NCBI RefSeq assembly: GCF_014202345.1
Contig: NZ_JACHGO010000004.1
Span: 124,001-188,000 of the forward strand
Length of the DNA: 64,000 bases
Source of the DNA: Desulfovibrio intestinalis
GTDB lineage: Bacteria; Desulfobacterota; Desulfovibrionia; Desulfovibrionales; Desulfovibrionaceae
Direction of reading: 5' to 3'
Shown here: piece after piece, positions 1 to 8,858 of the stretch
Numbering within the stretch: position 1 is the first letter of the stretch
Layout: the number at the start of each line of letters is the position of its first letter
Notes under the pieces: generated by a model
What the model was told of the DNA's origin: nothing
The model's input: the letters and a program-made list of their open reading frames with translations, nothing else
The model's database searches: none
Translations under genes and position numbers: made by a program

Positions 1-186
1 CGTTTTAATCTGGCGATGGCGCTTGAAAATTTTTCTGCCAGCGCCCGCATGTCCTTGCGCCTCAATTCGATCTTTTATATGGGTGCCCTGCTTTACCCAG
101 ATGACCACCAAAAGGGCGAGCCGGACAATCTGATTCGCTGCATCGAGCGTATGGAAAAAGAAGGGCCGGATTTTCGCCACGACTAG
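1..186 (+). CDS. C-terminal end of an unidentified protein (partial)
   Basis: An open frame enters from the left edge in frame 1 and runs for 61 codons to a TAG at 184-186. The residues (ending EKEGPDFRHD) are mixed and charged with no motif I recognise, and no membrane segment is evident. Codon use is like that of the neighbouring genes, so I take it as the end of a real gene whose start lies outside the window. I assign no function. Confidence 0.6.
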   Translation, partial: RFNLAMALENFSASARMSLRLNSIFYMGALLYPDDHQKGEPDNLIRCIERMEKEGPDFRHD

Positions 187-605
187 GCAGAGTTACACCA
201 CAAAGGCCGGGATACCGGCGCCCAGCAGGCTGGCCGCCTGACACGACACGTCGTTGGTGCAGTACACGGAATGCCGAAACTGCGTTTTCTGTGGGGGCAC
301 CTCTGAAACGCCCTGTTTTTCAAAGGTATGCTGTTTCAGTTTTGTGCTTCTGGCATCAGATTTTTGTTTCTGGCTTCAGCTGTTGGCTGACCGCACGGCG
401 CATCGAATTTTTGCCGCCCACACGGGATACATCCCGAAAATAAAAAGCTGGCAAAACATCGGCACAAGAGGTTTATCGGAACACTTGTCAAAGCCTTTTA
501 CGAACTTATTTCAAAAGTAGATGGCTGTCTGCATGACAGCACACCCCCAAAACAGCACCGCCCGGCATGGGGCCGCGCGGCTTCAGAACATTCAAGGAGT
601 ACCGC
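187..605. other. Intergenic stretch, no gene recognised
   Basis: About 420 bases between the partial first gene and the EF-hand gene. An 88-codon open frame at 254-520 has Cys/Phe-rich low-quality composition, no convincing ribosome binding site and no recognisable motif, so I do not call it. The promoter of the EF-hand gene is presumably here, but I could not place it. Confidence 0.5.
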
Positions 606-1028
606 ATGACGCGCACCCTGCATTTGCCCGACATTTCAGCCCTGCTGAAAATATCTCTGCTTCCTCTGCTGGCGGCTCTCGTGCTTATGGCCTCCCCCAG
701 CCACGCCATGCCCGGCATGGGCAGCGGTTCCGGCGGCATGGGCGACAAATTCAGCCAGATGGATGCTGATAAAGACGGAAAGGTCAGCCGCGAAGAATTC
801 AAGGCGCTCTTTCCCAATATGCGTGAAGAAGCCTTTGTGGCCATCGACAAGGACGGCGACGGTTTCATCTCTGTTGACGAGTGGAACGGCTTCATGAAGG
901 AGCACTCCTCCGGCATGCGCCCCAATACAATGAATGACGGCCCCATGCCCACCGTTCCCGGCAACCCGATGATGCCAAACCCCGGCAGTGCTGAACTGCC
1001 GCTGGTCATGCCCCCCAATGGCAACTAA
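606..1028 (+). CDS. Exported EF-hand calcium-binding protein
   Basis: A 140-residue protein starting at the ATG at 606, which is preceded by AAGGAGT; an upstream in-frame ATG at 567 lacks such a site. Residues 12-34 form a hydrophobic signal peptide ending SHA, so the mature protein should be periplasmic. Two canonical EF-hand loops follow: residues 53-64 (DADKDGKVSREE) and 81-92 (DKDGDGFISVDE), with acidic residues at positions 1, 3, 5 and 12 of each loop. The tail is rich in Met, Pro and Asn. It probably binds calcium, but the partner and role are unknown. Its last 11 bases overlap the proposed start of the radical SAM gene. Confidence 0.85.
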   Translation: MTRTLHLPDISALLKISLLPLLAALVLMASPSHAMPGMGSGSGGMGDKFSQMDADKDGKVSREEFKALFPNMREEAFVAIDKDGDGFISVDEWNGFMKEHSSGMRPNTMNDGPMPTVPGNPMMPNPGSAELPLVMPPNGN

Positions 1029-3258
1029 GCGCTCTGCATCGGCCTTTTCCGAGCCCCGGCGTTCCACTGCGAATGCCGGGGCCGCTTCTGTTTCCGGCCC
1101 GAAACTCGGGAACGGGCAGCCTCTCTTCGTGCCTATGAGCGCTGAAGAAATGCATGCGCTCGGCTGGGACAGTCTGGACGTGCTCTTTGTCACTGGCGAT
1201 GCCTATGTGGACCACCCCTCGTTCGGCAGCGTTCTGCTGGCCCGGTGGCTTATCCACCACGGCTACCGCGCGGGCATAGTGGCGCAGCCACGTTGGGAAA
1301 ATCCCGAAGACCTGCTTGTTATGGGCAAACCCCGCCTGTTCGCTGGCGTCAGCGCCGGGGCGCTGGACTCCCTGCTGGCCCACTATACGGCATTTCGCAA
1401 AAAGCGTCATGACGATGCCTATACTCCGGGCGGCAAAGCTGGCGCACGGCCCAACAGGGCCTGCTTGGTGTACGCCAACCTGGCCCGCCGGGCTTTTCCC
1501 GGTTTGCCCCTGGTGCTCGGCGGCATTGAAGGCAGCCTGCGCCGTGTGAGCCACTACGATTTTTGGACAGATTCGCTGCGCAAGCCCATTCTTATGGACG
1601 CCAAGGCCGATCTGCTCATCTGGGGCATGGGCGAACGCGCCACGCTGGAATGCGCACAAAGGCTTGATGCTGGCGAAGATCTGCGCGGCATCCCCGGCAC
1701 TGCATGGCTCGACAAGCTGGAGCAGACGCCCGAAGGGCCGCGTCCCGCCAATCTGCCAGAAAGCATGGCCCAAGCTCCCTGTATGCCGCTGCCCAGCCAC
1801 GACGAAATTTTGGCTGATCCAGTACAACTGCTGACCATGACGCAGGAACTGGAGCGCCAGGTTCACAGGCTGGATGCCTGGGCCTTTCAGCCCGTGGGCG
1901 ACCGTGCGCTGGTACTGGCCCGTCCGGCTCCGCCCCTGACAACGCAGGAAATGGACGCCCTGTACGAAATTCCCTTTACCCGGCGGCCCCACCCAAGCTA
2001 CCGCGAAGCCATACCTGCGGCTGAAATGATGCGCACCAGCATTACCAGCCATCGGGGATGCGGGGGCGGCTGCTCCTTCTGCTCCCTGGCCCTGCATCAG
2101 GGCCGCCGCATCAGTTCCCGGTCTGAATCTTCCGTGCTGGAAGAAGCCCGCAGGCTTGGACAGGAAAATATGGACCGCGGCAAGGGGCCAGTGGCCATTT
2201 CAGACGTGGGCGGCCCCACGGCCAACATGTGGCAGGGGTACTGCGCTCTGGACAAGGCAACGGCAGAACGCGGCTCTTTCGAAGAAGCCGCTGATGCGTT
2301 GCCCAGGGAGCGCGGTGAAAACAACGCTGCGCACGCCCCGGCAGACGCGCCAGCCAAAAGCCGCTGCCGCAGGGCCAGCTGCTGTTATCCCACTGTCTGC
2401 AAGTTTTTCACGACGCCACAGAACAAGCATGTGAGCCTGCTGCGCAAGGTGGCGGCCCTGCCTGAAGTTAAACAGGCGCGCGTTGCCAGCGGCGTGCGCG
2501 CTGACCTTGCACTGCGTGACGCCGCCGCTCTGGCTGCCTACACGGGCGAATTCACAGGCGGGCAGCTCAAGGTTGCACCGGAACACTGCGCCACAGGCGT
2601 GCTGTCGCTTATGCGCAAGCCGCCTCTGGAGGTTTTTGAAGCTTTTCTGGCAAGCTTTGTGCGTCAAAGCAAGGCTGCGGGGCGCGAGCAGTATGTGGTG
2701 CCGTACCTCATGAGCGGCTTTCCCGGCTGTACGGACGACGACATGCGCACCCTTTCCAGCTGGCTGCGCCAGCGCAATTGGAATCCGCGCCAGACGCAGT
2801 GTTTTATCCCCACGCCCGGCACCATCGCCACTGCCATGTTTTACTGTGGCAAGAACGAGGCCGGGGAAGACATTTATGTGGCCCGTACCGATGCCCAGCG
2901 GCTGCGGCAACACGGCCTGCTCATGCCCGGCAGAAGTGCGGGCGATGAAGACGGCAACCGCCCGCGCCGCAGAGACGGCCAGGATCATACCCGCAAGGAT
3001 GCGGGCCGGGGTGAAGGGCGGGATGCGGGCCGGAATGCGGCCAGGGGGGCGGCCAGAGATACGGACAGGGATGCGGGCAAGCCCCGGCAACGCACGCCCG
3101 GTAATCGGGACAGCCGCGATGCCCGTCGCGGCAGGGATGCGGATCAAAGCCGCAGACCCGCCGAAAGGCCGGGCCAAAAACCCGGCAAGCAGGGTGGGCG
3201 CTCCAATGAAAACAGGCAGGATAGCCGCAAACTTCCGGCCCCTGGACGCCGCGCCTAA
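1018..3258 (+). CDS. YgiQ family radical SAM protein
   Basis: A 746-residue member of the YgiQ (UPF0313) family, whose reaction is not established. The N-terminal part has the family blocks LGWDSLDVLFVTGDAYVDHP and the RHDDAYTPGGKAG region. The radical SAM cluster motif CxxxCxxC is at Cys348, Cys352 and Cys355. A family-typical C-terminal core follows (APEHCATGVLSLMRKP). The last 120 or so residues are a basic, Arg/Asp/Gly-rich disordered tail with RD and RDAG repeats; E. coli YgiQ also has a basic tail. The ATG at 1018 gives the N-terminal length expected from E. coli YgiQ but has no clear ribosome binding site. A later start at 1135 would cut into the conserved block. The start is therefore uncertain. 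Confidence 0.88.
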   Translation: MATKRSASAFSEPRRSTANAGAASVSGPKLGNGQPLFVPMSAEEMHALGWDSLDVLFVTGDAYVDHPSFGSVLLARWLIHHGYRAGIVAQPRWENPEDLLVMGKPRLFAGVSAGALDSLLAHYTAFRKKRHDDAYTPGGKAGARPNRACLVYANLARRAFPGLPLVLGGIEGSLRRVSHYDFWTDSLRKPILMDAKADLLIWGMGERATLECAQRLDAGEDLRGIPGTAWLDKLEQTPEGPRPANLPESMAQAPCMPLPSHDEILADPVQLLTMTQELERQVHRLDAWAFQPVGDRALVLARPAPPLTTQEMDALYEIPFTRRPHPSYREAIPAAEMMRTSITSHRGCGGGCSFCSLALHQGRRISSRSESSVLEEARRLGQENMDRGKGPVAISDVGGPTANMWQGYCALDKATAERGSFEEAADALPRERGENNAAHAPADAPAKSRCRRASCCYPTVCKFFTTPQNKHVSLLRKVAALPEVKQARVASGVRADLALRDAAALAAYTGEFTGGQLKVAPEHCATGVLSLMRKPPLEVFEAFLASFVRQSKAAGREQYVVPYLMSGFPGCTDDDMRTLSSWLRQRNWNPRQTQCFIPTPGTIATAMFYCGKNEAGEDIYVARTDAQRLRQHGLLMPGRSAGDEDGNRPRRRDGQDHTRKDAGRGEGRDAGRNAARGAARDTDRDAGKPRQRTPGNRDSRDARRGRDADQSRRPAERPGQKPGKQGGRSNENRQDSRKLPAPGRRA

Positions 3259-3303
3259 TGAACTGAAAAGTGACGGACAAGAGAATGCTGGGTAGGAGAA
3301 TAT

Positions 3304-3531
3304 ATGTCGCAAAATCTTGATGATCGGCTTACTCGCCTGGAAGAACTGACCTTCTTTCAGGAAGAGCGCATTGAAAAACTTGACGCAGCCCTCACAGCCC
3401 AGCAGATGCAACTGGACAATGTGGAGCAGGAGCTGGCAAGCGCCCGTACGGTTATTCGCGCTTTGCGCGACAAGCTGTCCCAGCAGCCGGAAAACAGCCT
3501 GCCGCCCCACTCCATGCCCGAGCGCTGGTAA
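3304..3531 (+). CDS. slyX: SlyX family protein
   Basis: A 75-residue protein with the whole SlyX layout: an N-terminal heptad-rich helix (RLTRLEELTFFQEERIEKLD) predicted to form a coiled coil, a second Gln/Glu-rich helix, and a short Pro-rich end (LPPHSMPERW). SlyX proteins are small coiled-coil proteins of unknown molecular function. The ATG is preceded by GTAGGAGAATAT. It lies 45 bases after the YgiQ-family gene on the same strand and may be cotranscribed with it. Confidence 0.8.
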   Translation: MSQNLDDRLTRLEELTFFQEERIEKLDAALTAQQMQLDNVEQELASARTVIRALRDKLSQQPENSLPPHSMPERW

Positions 3532-3642
3532 GTCCCTGCAGTGCGCTTCACGCTTGGCGGTGGCGTTCGCTTGTGATGCACACTATGCGGGTACAGCAAG
3601 CTCCATTGGGTACGGTGAGGCAAACAAATTGAGGGTGCTGTC

Positions 3643-4089
3643 ATGATAAGAAAAGCCGTGCCTGGCGACGAGGCTGCCATTCGGGAATGCGCTGACCAAG
3701 CCTTTTCGGGCTATATTCCCCTGATAGGCCGCCAACCTGCTCCAATGACAGCAGACTTTTCAGCTCAAATTGCAGCGGGCCAGATATATGTGGCTTTGAA
3801 TGATGACGGCGACCTGCTGGGCTACATAGCTTTTTTCCCACAGGGCAACCATATGAACCTCGACAGTATCGCGGTGCTGCCTGCTGCTTCCGGGCGCGGC
3901 ATCGGCAAAAAATTGATTACGTTCTGTGAGGGTGAAGCCAGACGCCTAGGTCTTGAGGCGGTGCATCTTTATACCAATGAAATGATGACCGCCAATCTTT
4001 CCATCTATCCTCGCCTTGGCTACGTTGAAGTTGATCGCCGCACAGACGAAGGATTTAACCGCGTTTTCTTTCAAAAAAAGTTGGCCTGA
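3643..4089 (+). CDS. GNAT family N-acetyltransferase
   Basis: A 148-residue protein with the single GNAT fold. The N-terminal beta strand IRKAVPGDEAAIRECA, the central strand HMNLDSIAVLP and the acetyl-CoA pyrophosphate-binding loop SGRGIGKKL (near residues 85-93) are visible, followed by the usual YTNEMMTANLSIYPRLGY block. It should transfer an acetyl group from acetyl-CoA to an amine; the substrate cannot be read from the sequence. GAGG lies about 9 bases before the ATG. It stands alone, followed by a repeat-containing gap and then convergent qmoD. Confidence 0.85.
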   Translation: MIRKAVPGDEAAIRECADQAFSGYIPLIGRQPAPMTADFSAQIAAGQIYVALNDDGDLLGYIAFFPQGNHMNLDSIAVLPAASGRGIGKKLITFCEGEARRLGLEAVHLYTNEMMTANLSIYPRLGYVEVDRRTDEGFNRVFFQKKLA

Positions 4090-4115
4090 ATAAAAATCAG
4101 GCGACATATATCTCT

Positions 4116-4198
4116 GCAAAGCCGCGACCTGTTCGCCATTTTCGGCGCTGTTACCGGACGCAACAGCAAGAGGCCCGCACTTCTAACGAAGTGCGGGC
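4116..4198. repeat. Direct repeat copy 1 with terminator arm
   Basis: An 83-base segment repeated at 4303-4385 with differences confined to a roughly 12-base stretch in the middle. Both copies begin GCAAAGCCGCGACCTG and end in an inverted repeat of the terminator type (CCCGCACTTC, TAAC, GAAGTGCGGG). In this copy the stem stops at 10 bp. It follows the stop codon of the acetyltransferase gene by 26 bases. Confidence 0.85.
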
Positions 4199-4302
4199 GA
4201 TTTACTTGATGACACCCGCGTTTTTCCAAACCGCTGGGTACGCCGCCATCGGCGGCCATGCCGCCGGGCGGAAAGGCACGAAAACGCCTCACTTACGGCG
4301 CG

Positions 4303-4385
4303 GCAAAGCCGCGACCTGTTCGCCATTTTCGGTGCTGCTGCATGACGCAACAGCAAGAGGCCCGCACTTCTAACGAAGTGCGGGC
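4303..4385. repeat. Direct repeat copy 2 with terminator arm
   Basis: Second copy of the 83-base segment described at 4116-4198. Here the terminal inverted repeat is longer (16 bp). The two copies are separated by 104 bases that are not repeated. It looks like a local duplication of a gene end including its terminator. Confidence 0.85.
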
Positions 4386-4390
4386 CTCTT
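4355..4390. terminator. Perfect 16-bp stem-loop, probable terminator
   Basis: AAGAGGCCCGCACTTC pairs perfectly with GAAGTGCGGGCCTCTT around a TAAC loop. It sits between the convergent acetyltransferase gene and qmoD, so it could end transcription from the plus strand. Confidence 0.65.
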
Positions 4391-4477
4391 TGAACAAGTT
4401 CAACTTTGAGATCGTTACCGTTTCAGAACAGAATATTCTTACAAAGTCGAAATAAAAATAAAATATCAAAACAGGGC

Positions 4478-4516
4478 ACGGGAGAGGAGATCCTTTTTAA
4501 AAAGAACTCCTCCCCG
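4478..4516 (-). terminator. Probable terminator of the qmo genes
   Basis: Read on the minus strand, GGGGAGGAG pairs with CTCCTCTCCC around an inner CTTTTT/AAAAAG stem, followed by a T-rich run. It starts 25 bases after the qmoD stop codon, which suits the end of the qmo transcript. Confidence 0.5.
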
Positions 4517-4540
4517 CAAACGTCTCAAAGTAAACGCGCT

Positions 4541-5266
4541 CTAGAAACCAAAACCGTCCGAATTCGAGCCAGACGCGCCAAAGCCGAAATCATCGGGCAC
4601 GGCATTTTCATCAAGGGCTTCAGCCACAGCTTCGTCGCCAGAAGCAGCCAGAGCCGCGCCAGCGCCACCAGCCATAACCATACCTTTAAGGCCGTCTTTG
4701 ATGGCGTCCTTGATATTCAGGAGCAGGTCGTCGTGGTTAACGGCAACCTTGCCCTGGTATTCAGCCGTCTGACGGCGCAGGCCGCCGATGTCGGCATTCA
4801 GGGTCTTGATCTTGGCTTCCAGCTCATCAACCTTTTTGGACAGAGCTTCGGCACGGGCTTCAGCGGGCTCAAGGGCGCGCACGCGCTCTTCAAAAGCAGT
4901 GGCAGCGGAGGTCTGGGCGACCATGCTGTCATAAACTTCGCCCAAAAAGTCCAGCACCTGATCCACCATAGCCTTGGTGTGACCGTCCATGCTGGGAAGG
5001 GAAACATTGTCGCCAAGCAGGCTTCTGCCGTTGTTTACAAAAGCGTCCCAAGACTGGCCTTCTTTCCATTCCAGATCCATAAACTTGGGGAAACAACGGG
5101 CCAGCCAGGTAGCGGCGAAGGGGCCCACGGCCTTGGCGCAAGTGTCACAGACAACGGTGCGTCCGGCCACAAAACCGGCGATTTCCTTTACGTCCACGCC
5201 ATCCTTGCCCACCACCAGGGCAAGCACGGACTCAACAGGAAAAACTTTGCGAGCTGTATCGGACAT
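4541..5266 (-). CDS. qmoD: QmoD-like conserved protein of the Qmo operon
   Basis: A 241-residue soluble protein directly downstream of qmoC. The ATG at 5266 is preceded by GAGGAGGAGG; the in-frame ATG at 5302 is not, so I use 5266. Residues near 40-46 contain a CxxC (CDTC). The middle is Ala/Glu-rich with heptads (residues about 110-170), predicted coiled coil. An Ala/Gly-rich stretch and a Phe/Gly/Asp-rich tail ending SDGFGF follow. In Desulfovibrio vulgaris the fourth gene of the qmo operon encodes a conserved protein called QmoD that is needed for full sulfate reduction; its biochemical role is unknown. I identify this gene by position and general character. Confidence 0.75.
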   Translation of the reverse strand: MSDTARKVFPVESVLALVVGKDGVDVKEIAGFVAGRTVVCDTCAKAVGPFAATWLARCFPKFMDLEWKEGQSWDAFVNNGRSLLGDNVSLPSMDGHTKAMVDQVLDFLGEVYDSMVAQTSAATAFEERVRALEPAEARAEALSKKVDELEAKIKTLNADIGGLRRQTAEYQGKVAVNHDDLLLNIKDAIKDGLKGMVMAGGAGAALAASGDEAVAEALDENAVPDDFGFGASGSNSDGFGF

Positions 5267-5375
5267 GGCGGCCTCCTCCTCGGAGATCGTTTTTTTATTC
5301 ATGAAAACTCAGTTCCAACAGTCCAAACTTTGCCGTCGTTCCCGGCCAGCATGATAGCCAGCCGGGAGCCGTCGA

Positions 5376-6557
5376 CTAACTTCTACCGTACATGCGTGCG
5401 TACAGCAGCGCCACCGTGCGGTATACAATATGCCCGAGCTTGGACCAGGGCAGATAGGCGAAAAGCATCCACACAAACACCAGGTGCAGGTAGTACACCA
5501 GGAAGGCGGGCACAATGGCGTCCGCCAGGCGGAAGCCCTGAGCCATAACGCCCGTAAGCGCCACTACCCAGATGATGCCAAGCAGATACCAGTCGTACCA
5601 GCTGGAGCCCTGGAACTTGGGATTCAGGCGCAGACGGCGAACCGTCAGCAGGCCCAGACCCAGCAGCAGCATGAATGCGCCAATGTTGGCCAGAATCTTC
5701 ACCGGGAAGGTCAGCGGCATGGGGGTTTCGATCTTGATGAGCGGAATAACCTTGCCGCCCCAGTGCCCCAAAGCCACCACAGCCGTTACAAAGGCCAGAA
5801 TGGCGAAGCTCCATACCAGCAGAAGGTGTCCGTTCTTGCGATTGGGCGTTTCCTTGCCGGTAACAGGGCCGTCTTCACAATCGTTGAACTTGCGGTGCGT
5901 GATGATTTCATCCCACAGCACGTCCCACAGATGCCATATCCAGCATTTTGTCTTGCCGATAACGGTCATCTTGCCTTCAGGCTTGAAGTGCGACCACAGC
6001 TTCATAGCCCCCCGCGCCAGAATGAACAGCGCGGTAAAGAAGGTCAGCATGAAGATGGGGTCGATGGTGTAATCGCCATAGAATATCTGGCCGAAAACAA
6101 TGCGGCCATCGGCAGCGCGGGGGAACCACTGGCCGCCGTTAAAGCCGGCGCGGATCCACCACACGATAAGCCAAAGCACAGCGGGGATGGCGAAGAGAAT
6201 GGGCAGGCCAGAAGGCTTGCTCATCCACTTGCCAACAATCGAAGGCTCAGTCAGATCTTTATAGATGACATTGCGGGCCGCGCCCATAAGATCGGCGGGC
6301 TTGGCGCCACGGGGACACAAGTCAGAGCAGTTACCGCAGTTGTGGCAGAGCCACAGGTCGATATCGCTGCGCAGCTTGTCCTTGAGGCCCCAGGAGGCCC
6401 ACACCATTTCTTTGCGCGGATAGGGCGCATTGGCAGGAGCCAGGGGGCAGGCCACGGAACATGTGGCGCACTGGTAGCACTTCTTGAGGGACTCGCCCCC
6501 TGCTTCTTCCAGCGCCCTGGCAAACTCCAGGTCAGGTTTGATTGTAATTTGTGCCAT
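5376..6557 (-). CDS. qmoC: QmoC, membrane subunit of quinone-interacting oxidoreductase
   Basis: A 393-residue fusion of a ferredoxin-like domain with a cytochrome b membrane domain. The N-terminal half has two cluster motifs like those of HdrC: CYQCATCSVACP and CHNCGNCSDLCP. The C-terminal half has several hydrophobic helices with His residues suited to bind heme b (for example VYYLHLVFVWML). The family passes electrons between menaquinol and the soluble QmoA/QmoB flavoproteins, and from there probably to APS reductase. The start at 6557 follows AGGAGGAAGGCAGC and lies 13 bases after the qmoB stop. The start further upstream would run into qmoB. Confidence 0.93.
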   Translation of the reverse strand: MAQITIKPDLEFARALEEAGGESLKKCYQCATCSVACPLAPANAPYPRKEMVWASWGLKDKLRSDIDLWLCHNCGNCSDLCPRGAKPADLMGAARNVIYKDLTEPSIVGKWMSKPSGLPILFAIPAVLWLIVWWIRAGFNGGQWFPRAADGRIVFGQIFYGDYTIDPIFMLTFFTALFILARGAMKLWSHFKPEGKMTVIGKTKCWIWHLWDVLWDEIITHRKFNDCEDGPVTGKETPNRKNGHLLLVWSFAILAFVTAVVALGHWGGKVIPLIKIETPMPLTFPVKILANIGAFMLLLGLGLLTVRRLRLNPKFQGSSWYDWYLLGIIWVVALTGVMAQGFRLADAIVPAFLVYYLHLVFVWMLFAYLPWSKLGHIVYRTVALLYARMYGRS

Positions 6558-6570
6558 TGCTGCCTTCCTC

Positions 6571-8853
6571 CTACATGCCCTTGAACGGGTTGGGGCCCAT
6601 TGCCATGATGCGGTCCACAAAGCCGTCGATGAGGTTGGGGACCTTGTCGTATTCGTCAATGGCCACTTCAAGCAGTTCCACCCGTTCAGGCTGCACGCCC
6701 AGGCGGTTGAGAGTCTCGGCTATGTTGTCCTTGCGCTTGGCGCAGATTTCGGAGCCTTTCACAAAGTGGCACTGGTAGTCGTCGCCATACTTGCAGCCCA
6801 ACAGCATCACGCCGTCATAGCCTTTGCTCATGGCGTCGGACACCCAAATGGCGTTCACCGAGCCGAGGCAACGAACCGGGATAATGCGGCAGTAGGGGCT
6901 CCAGGGCTTGTGACGTTCACCGGCCATATCCAGGGCAGGATAGGCGTCGTTTTCGCAAGCCAGGATGAGCACGCGCGGGCCTTCTTTCTTGAAGTCCTTG
7001 GGCACCTGCACTTCACGAATCATAGAGCCAATCTGGTCGATGTTGTAGTTCGCGAAGGAGATAACGCGCTCGGGGCAGGCACCAAAACAGGTGCCGCAAC
7101 GGCGGCAACGCGTGGGGTTGAGCCTGGGCGTACCCTTTTCGTCATCGTCCAGCGCGCCGAAGGGGCATTCTTCAGTGCAACGCTTGCACTGCGTGCAGCG
7201 CACCATGTTGAACAGGGGGTACGACAGGTCGCCCGAACGGGGATGCACGGCAACGCCGTGGCTTGACGCTTCAATGCACTGCACGGCCTTGAGAACCGCG
7301 CCCTTGGCGTCTTCTTCGCAAGCGTCCATGGTCAGGGGCTGACGTACGCAACCCGCAGCGTACACGCCTGTGCGGCGCGTTTCGTAGGGGAAGCAGATGT
7401 AGTTTGAGTCGGCAAAGCCGTCAAACAATTCCAGATCGGGGAAGTCGGGGCCCTGACGGTAATCGAAATGGATGGTCACGTCCTTGGCCGTGGTGGGCAC
7501 AAGGCCCGTAGGCAGAACAACCATGTCCACATCAAGGTCAAAGTCCATACCCAGCAGGGTATTTTTGCATTCCACAACCATGTGGCCGCCGGCTTCACGG
7601 ATGTCCGTCACGTCGGCCTTGGTCATCATGACGCCCAGGCGGTCCTGCATCTTCTTGTAGAAGCGTTCCAGAATACCGGGAACTGTCATGTCCTTATAAA
7701 GGATGAAGGTCTGGCAGGCATCGTTGGTCTTTTCACAGACCGTATTGGCAAGGCGCAGCATGCCCACGCTGTTGACAGCGTTGGAGTAAGCCAGATGGCG
7801 GATGCTTTCGAGGTCTGCTTTCACAAAATCTTCTTCACCTTCCGCAGCGGCCGGAGCAGCTTCAGCAGGAGCAGTTTCGGCAGAGACCTCACCATCGAGG
7901 GGGCAGCCTTCCGCAGCCTTGGCCACGGCCTCTTCAGCCATGGTGGTGTCCAGCACAAAAGCAATGCGTGTGGCCTTCACCTGGTCGGCGACCAGCATTC
8001 TGCCAAAAGCGGCGGCATCCACCACCATCGGGGTTTTGTCGAGGCCCATGGGCGCAAGGTACTTGTGATCCAGAGGCACCCAGCCCGTAGCCAGCACAAC
8101 AGCGCCCACTTCCACTTCCACCGTGCCGGTGGCTGTGGCGATGGCCGCTTTGAATTCGCCCGGCTGGCCTTCCAGCTTCTGCATCTGGGCGTTCATGTGA
8201 ATTTTGATCTTGGGGCTGCCCATGGCCTCGCTGACCTTGGCAACGATGTTGGTGGGCTGCTTGTCTACCCAAGGAGAAGCCAGAGGCGACGCCATGGGAA
8301 TGTTATTGGCTGCGCCGCCCAGCCTGTCGCTCTTTTCCACCAGCACAACTTCGTAGCCAGTGGCTGCAGCTTCAAGGGCCGCCGTAAGGCCGGTCCATCC
8401 GCCGCCGATAATCAGAATGCGCTGCACGCCCGGCACTGAAGCGGCTTCGGGGGCTTCACACTTTTGCAGCTTCACAACGCCCATGTTCACATAGTCGCGG
8501 GCCATGAGCGTCAGCAGTTCAGGCGCGCCCTTGGCAGTATCCGTAGGGCTTCTGTCAGGATTCTTGTAGGCCTGCACACACTGCTCGCGCAGGTTCACAT
8601 GCTCTACCAGAACAGGCAGGCGATAAAGTTCGCCATCCACGCGCGGTGAAGCGCCGCACAGCAGCACGCCGTCCAGGCTCTGGGCCTCAATGTCGGCCTT
8701 TATTTCATCCAAGGCCAATGCCAGCACGGGAACAACCTTGACCACGGCAGTGAGATCGCCCCACTTTTGCGCGGTTTGTTCGGCAAGCGCCTGTATATCA
8801 AGGCCGCCGCCAATGTTCTGCTGGTCAAAATAGACGCCAATCTTTCCGGCCAT
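6571..8853 (-). CDS. qmoB: QmoB, HdrA-like FAD/iron-sulfur subunit
   Basis: A 760-residue protein related to heterodisulfide reductase subunit HdrA, fused to an MvhD-like C-terminal part. A Rossmann FAD-binding motif IIGGGWTGLTAALEAA lies near residue 150. Two adjacent 4Fe-4S motifs, CTQCKRCTEECP and CRRCGTCFGACP, follow in the second half. The end contains a Cys-bearing MvhD-like region (PVRCLGSVN, LLGCKYGDDYQCHF). It works with QmoA and QmoC in electron transfer to APS reductase. GGGAGG lies before the ATG at 8853, only 5 bases after the qmoA stop, so translation is probably coupled. The Ala/Glu-rich loop around residues 350-370 looks like a linker. Confidence 0.93.
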   Translation of the reverse strand: MAGKIGVYFDQQNIGGGLDIQALAEQTAQKWGDLTAVVKVVPVLALALDEIKADIEAQSLDGVLLCGASPRVDGELYRLPVLVEHVNLREQCVQAYKNPDRSPTDTAKGAPELLTLMARDYVNMGVVKLQKCEAPEAASVPGVQRILIIGGGWTGLTAALEAAATGYEVVLVEKSDRLGGAANNIPMASPLASPWVDKQPTNIVAKVSEAMGSPKIKIHMNAQMQKLEGQPGEFKAAIATATGTVEVEVGAVVLATGWVPLDHKYLAPMGLDKTPMVVDAAAFGRMLVADQVKATRIAFVLDTTMAEEAVAKAAEGCPLDGEVSAETAPAEAAPAAAEGEEDFVKADLESIRHLAYSNAVNSVGMLRLANTVCEKTNDACQTFILYKDMTVPGILERFYKKMQDRLGVMMTKADVTDIREAGGHMVVECKNTLLGMDFDLDVDMVVLPTGLVPTTAKDVTIHFDYRQGPDFPDLELFDGFADSNYICFPYETRRTGVYAAGCVRQPLTMDACEEDAKGAVLKAVQCIEASSHGVAVHPRSGDLSYPLFNMVRCTQCKRCTEECPFGALDDDEKGTPRLNPTRCRRCGTCFGACPERVISFANYNIDQIGSMIREVQVPKDFKKEGPRVLILACENDAYPALDMAGERHKPWSPYCRIIPVRCLGSVNAIWVSDAMSKGYDGVMLLGCKYGDDYQCHFVKGSEICAKRKDNIAETLNRLGVQPERVELLEVAIDEYDKVPNLIDGFVDRIMAMGPNPFKGM

Positions 8854-8858
8854 GCCGC

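Noticed and set aside
254-520. 88-codon frame with several Cys after the first partial gene
   Set aside because: No ribosome binding site, no motif and atypical composition; treated as non-coding.
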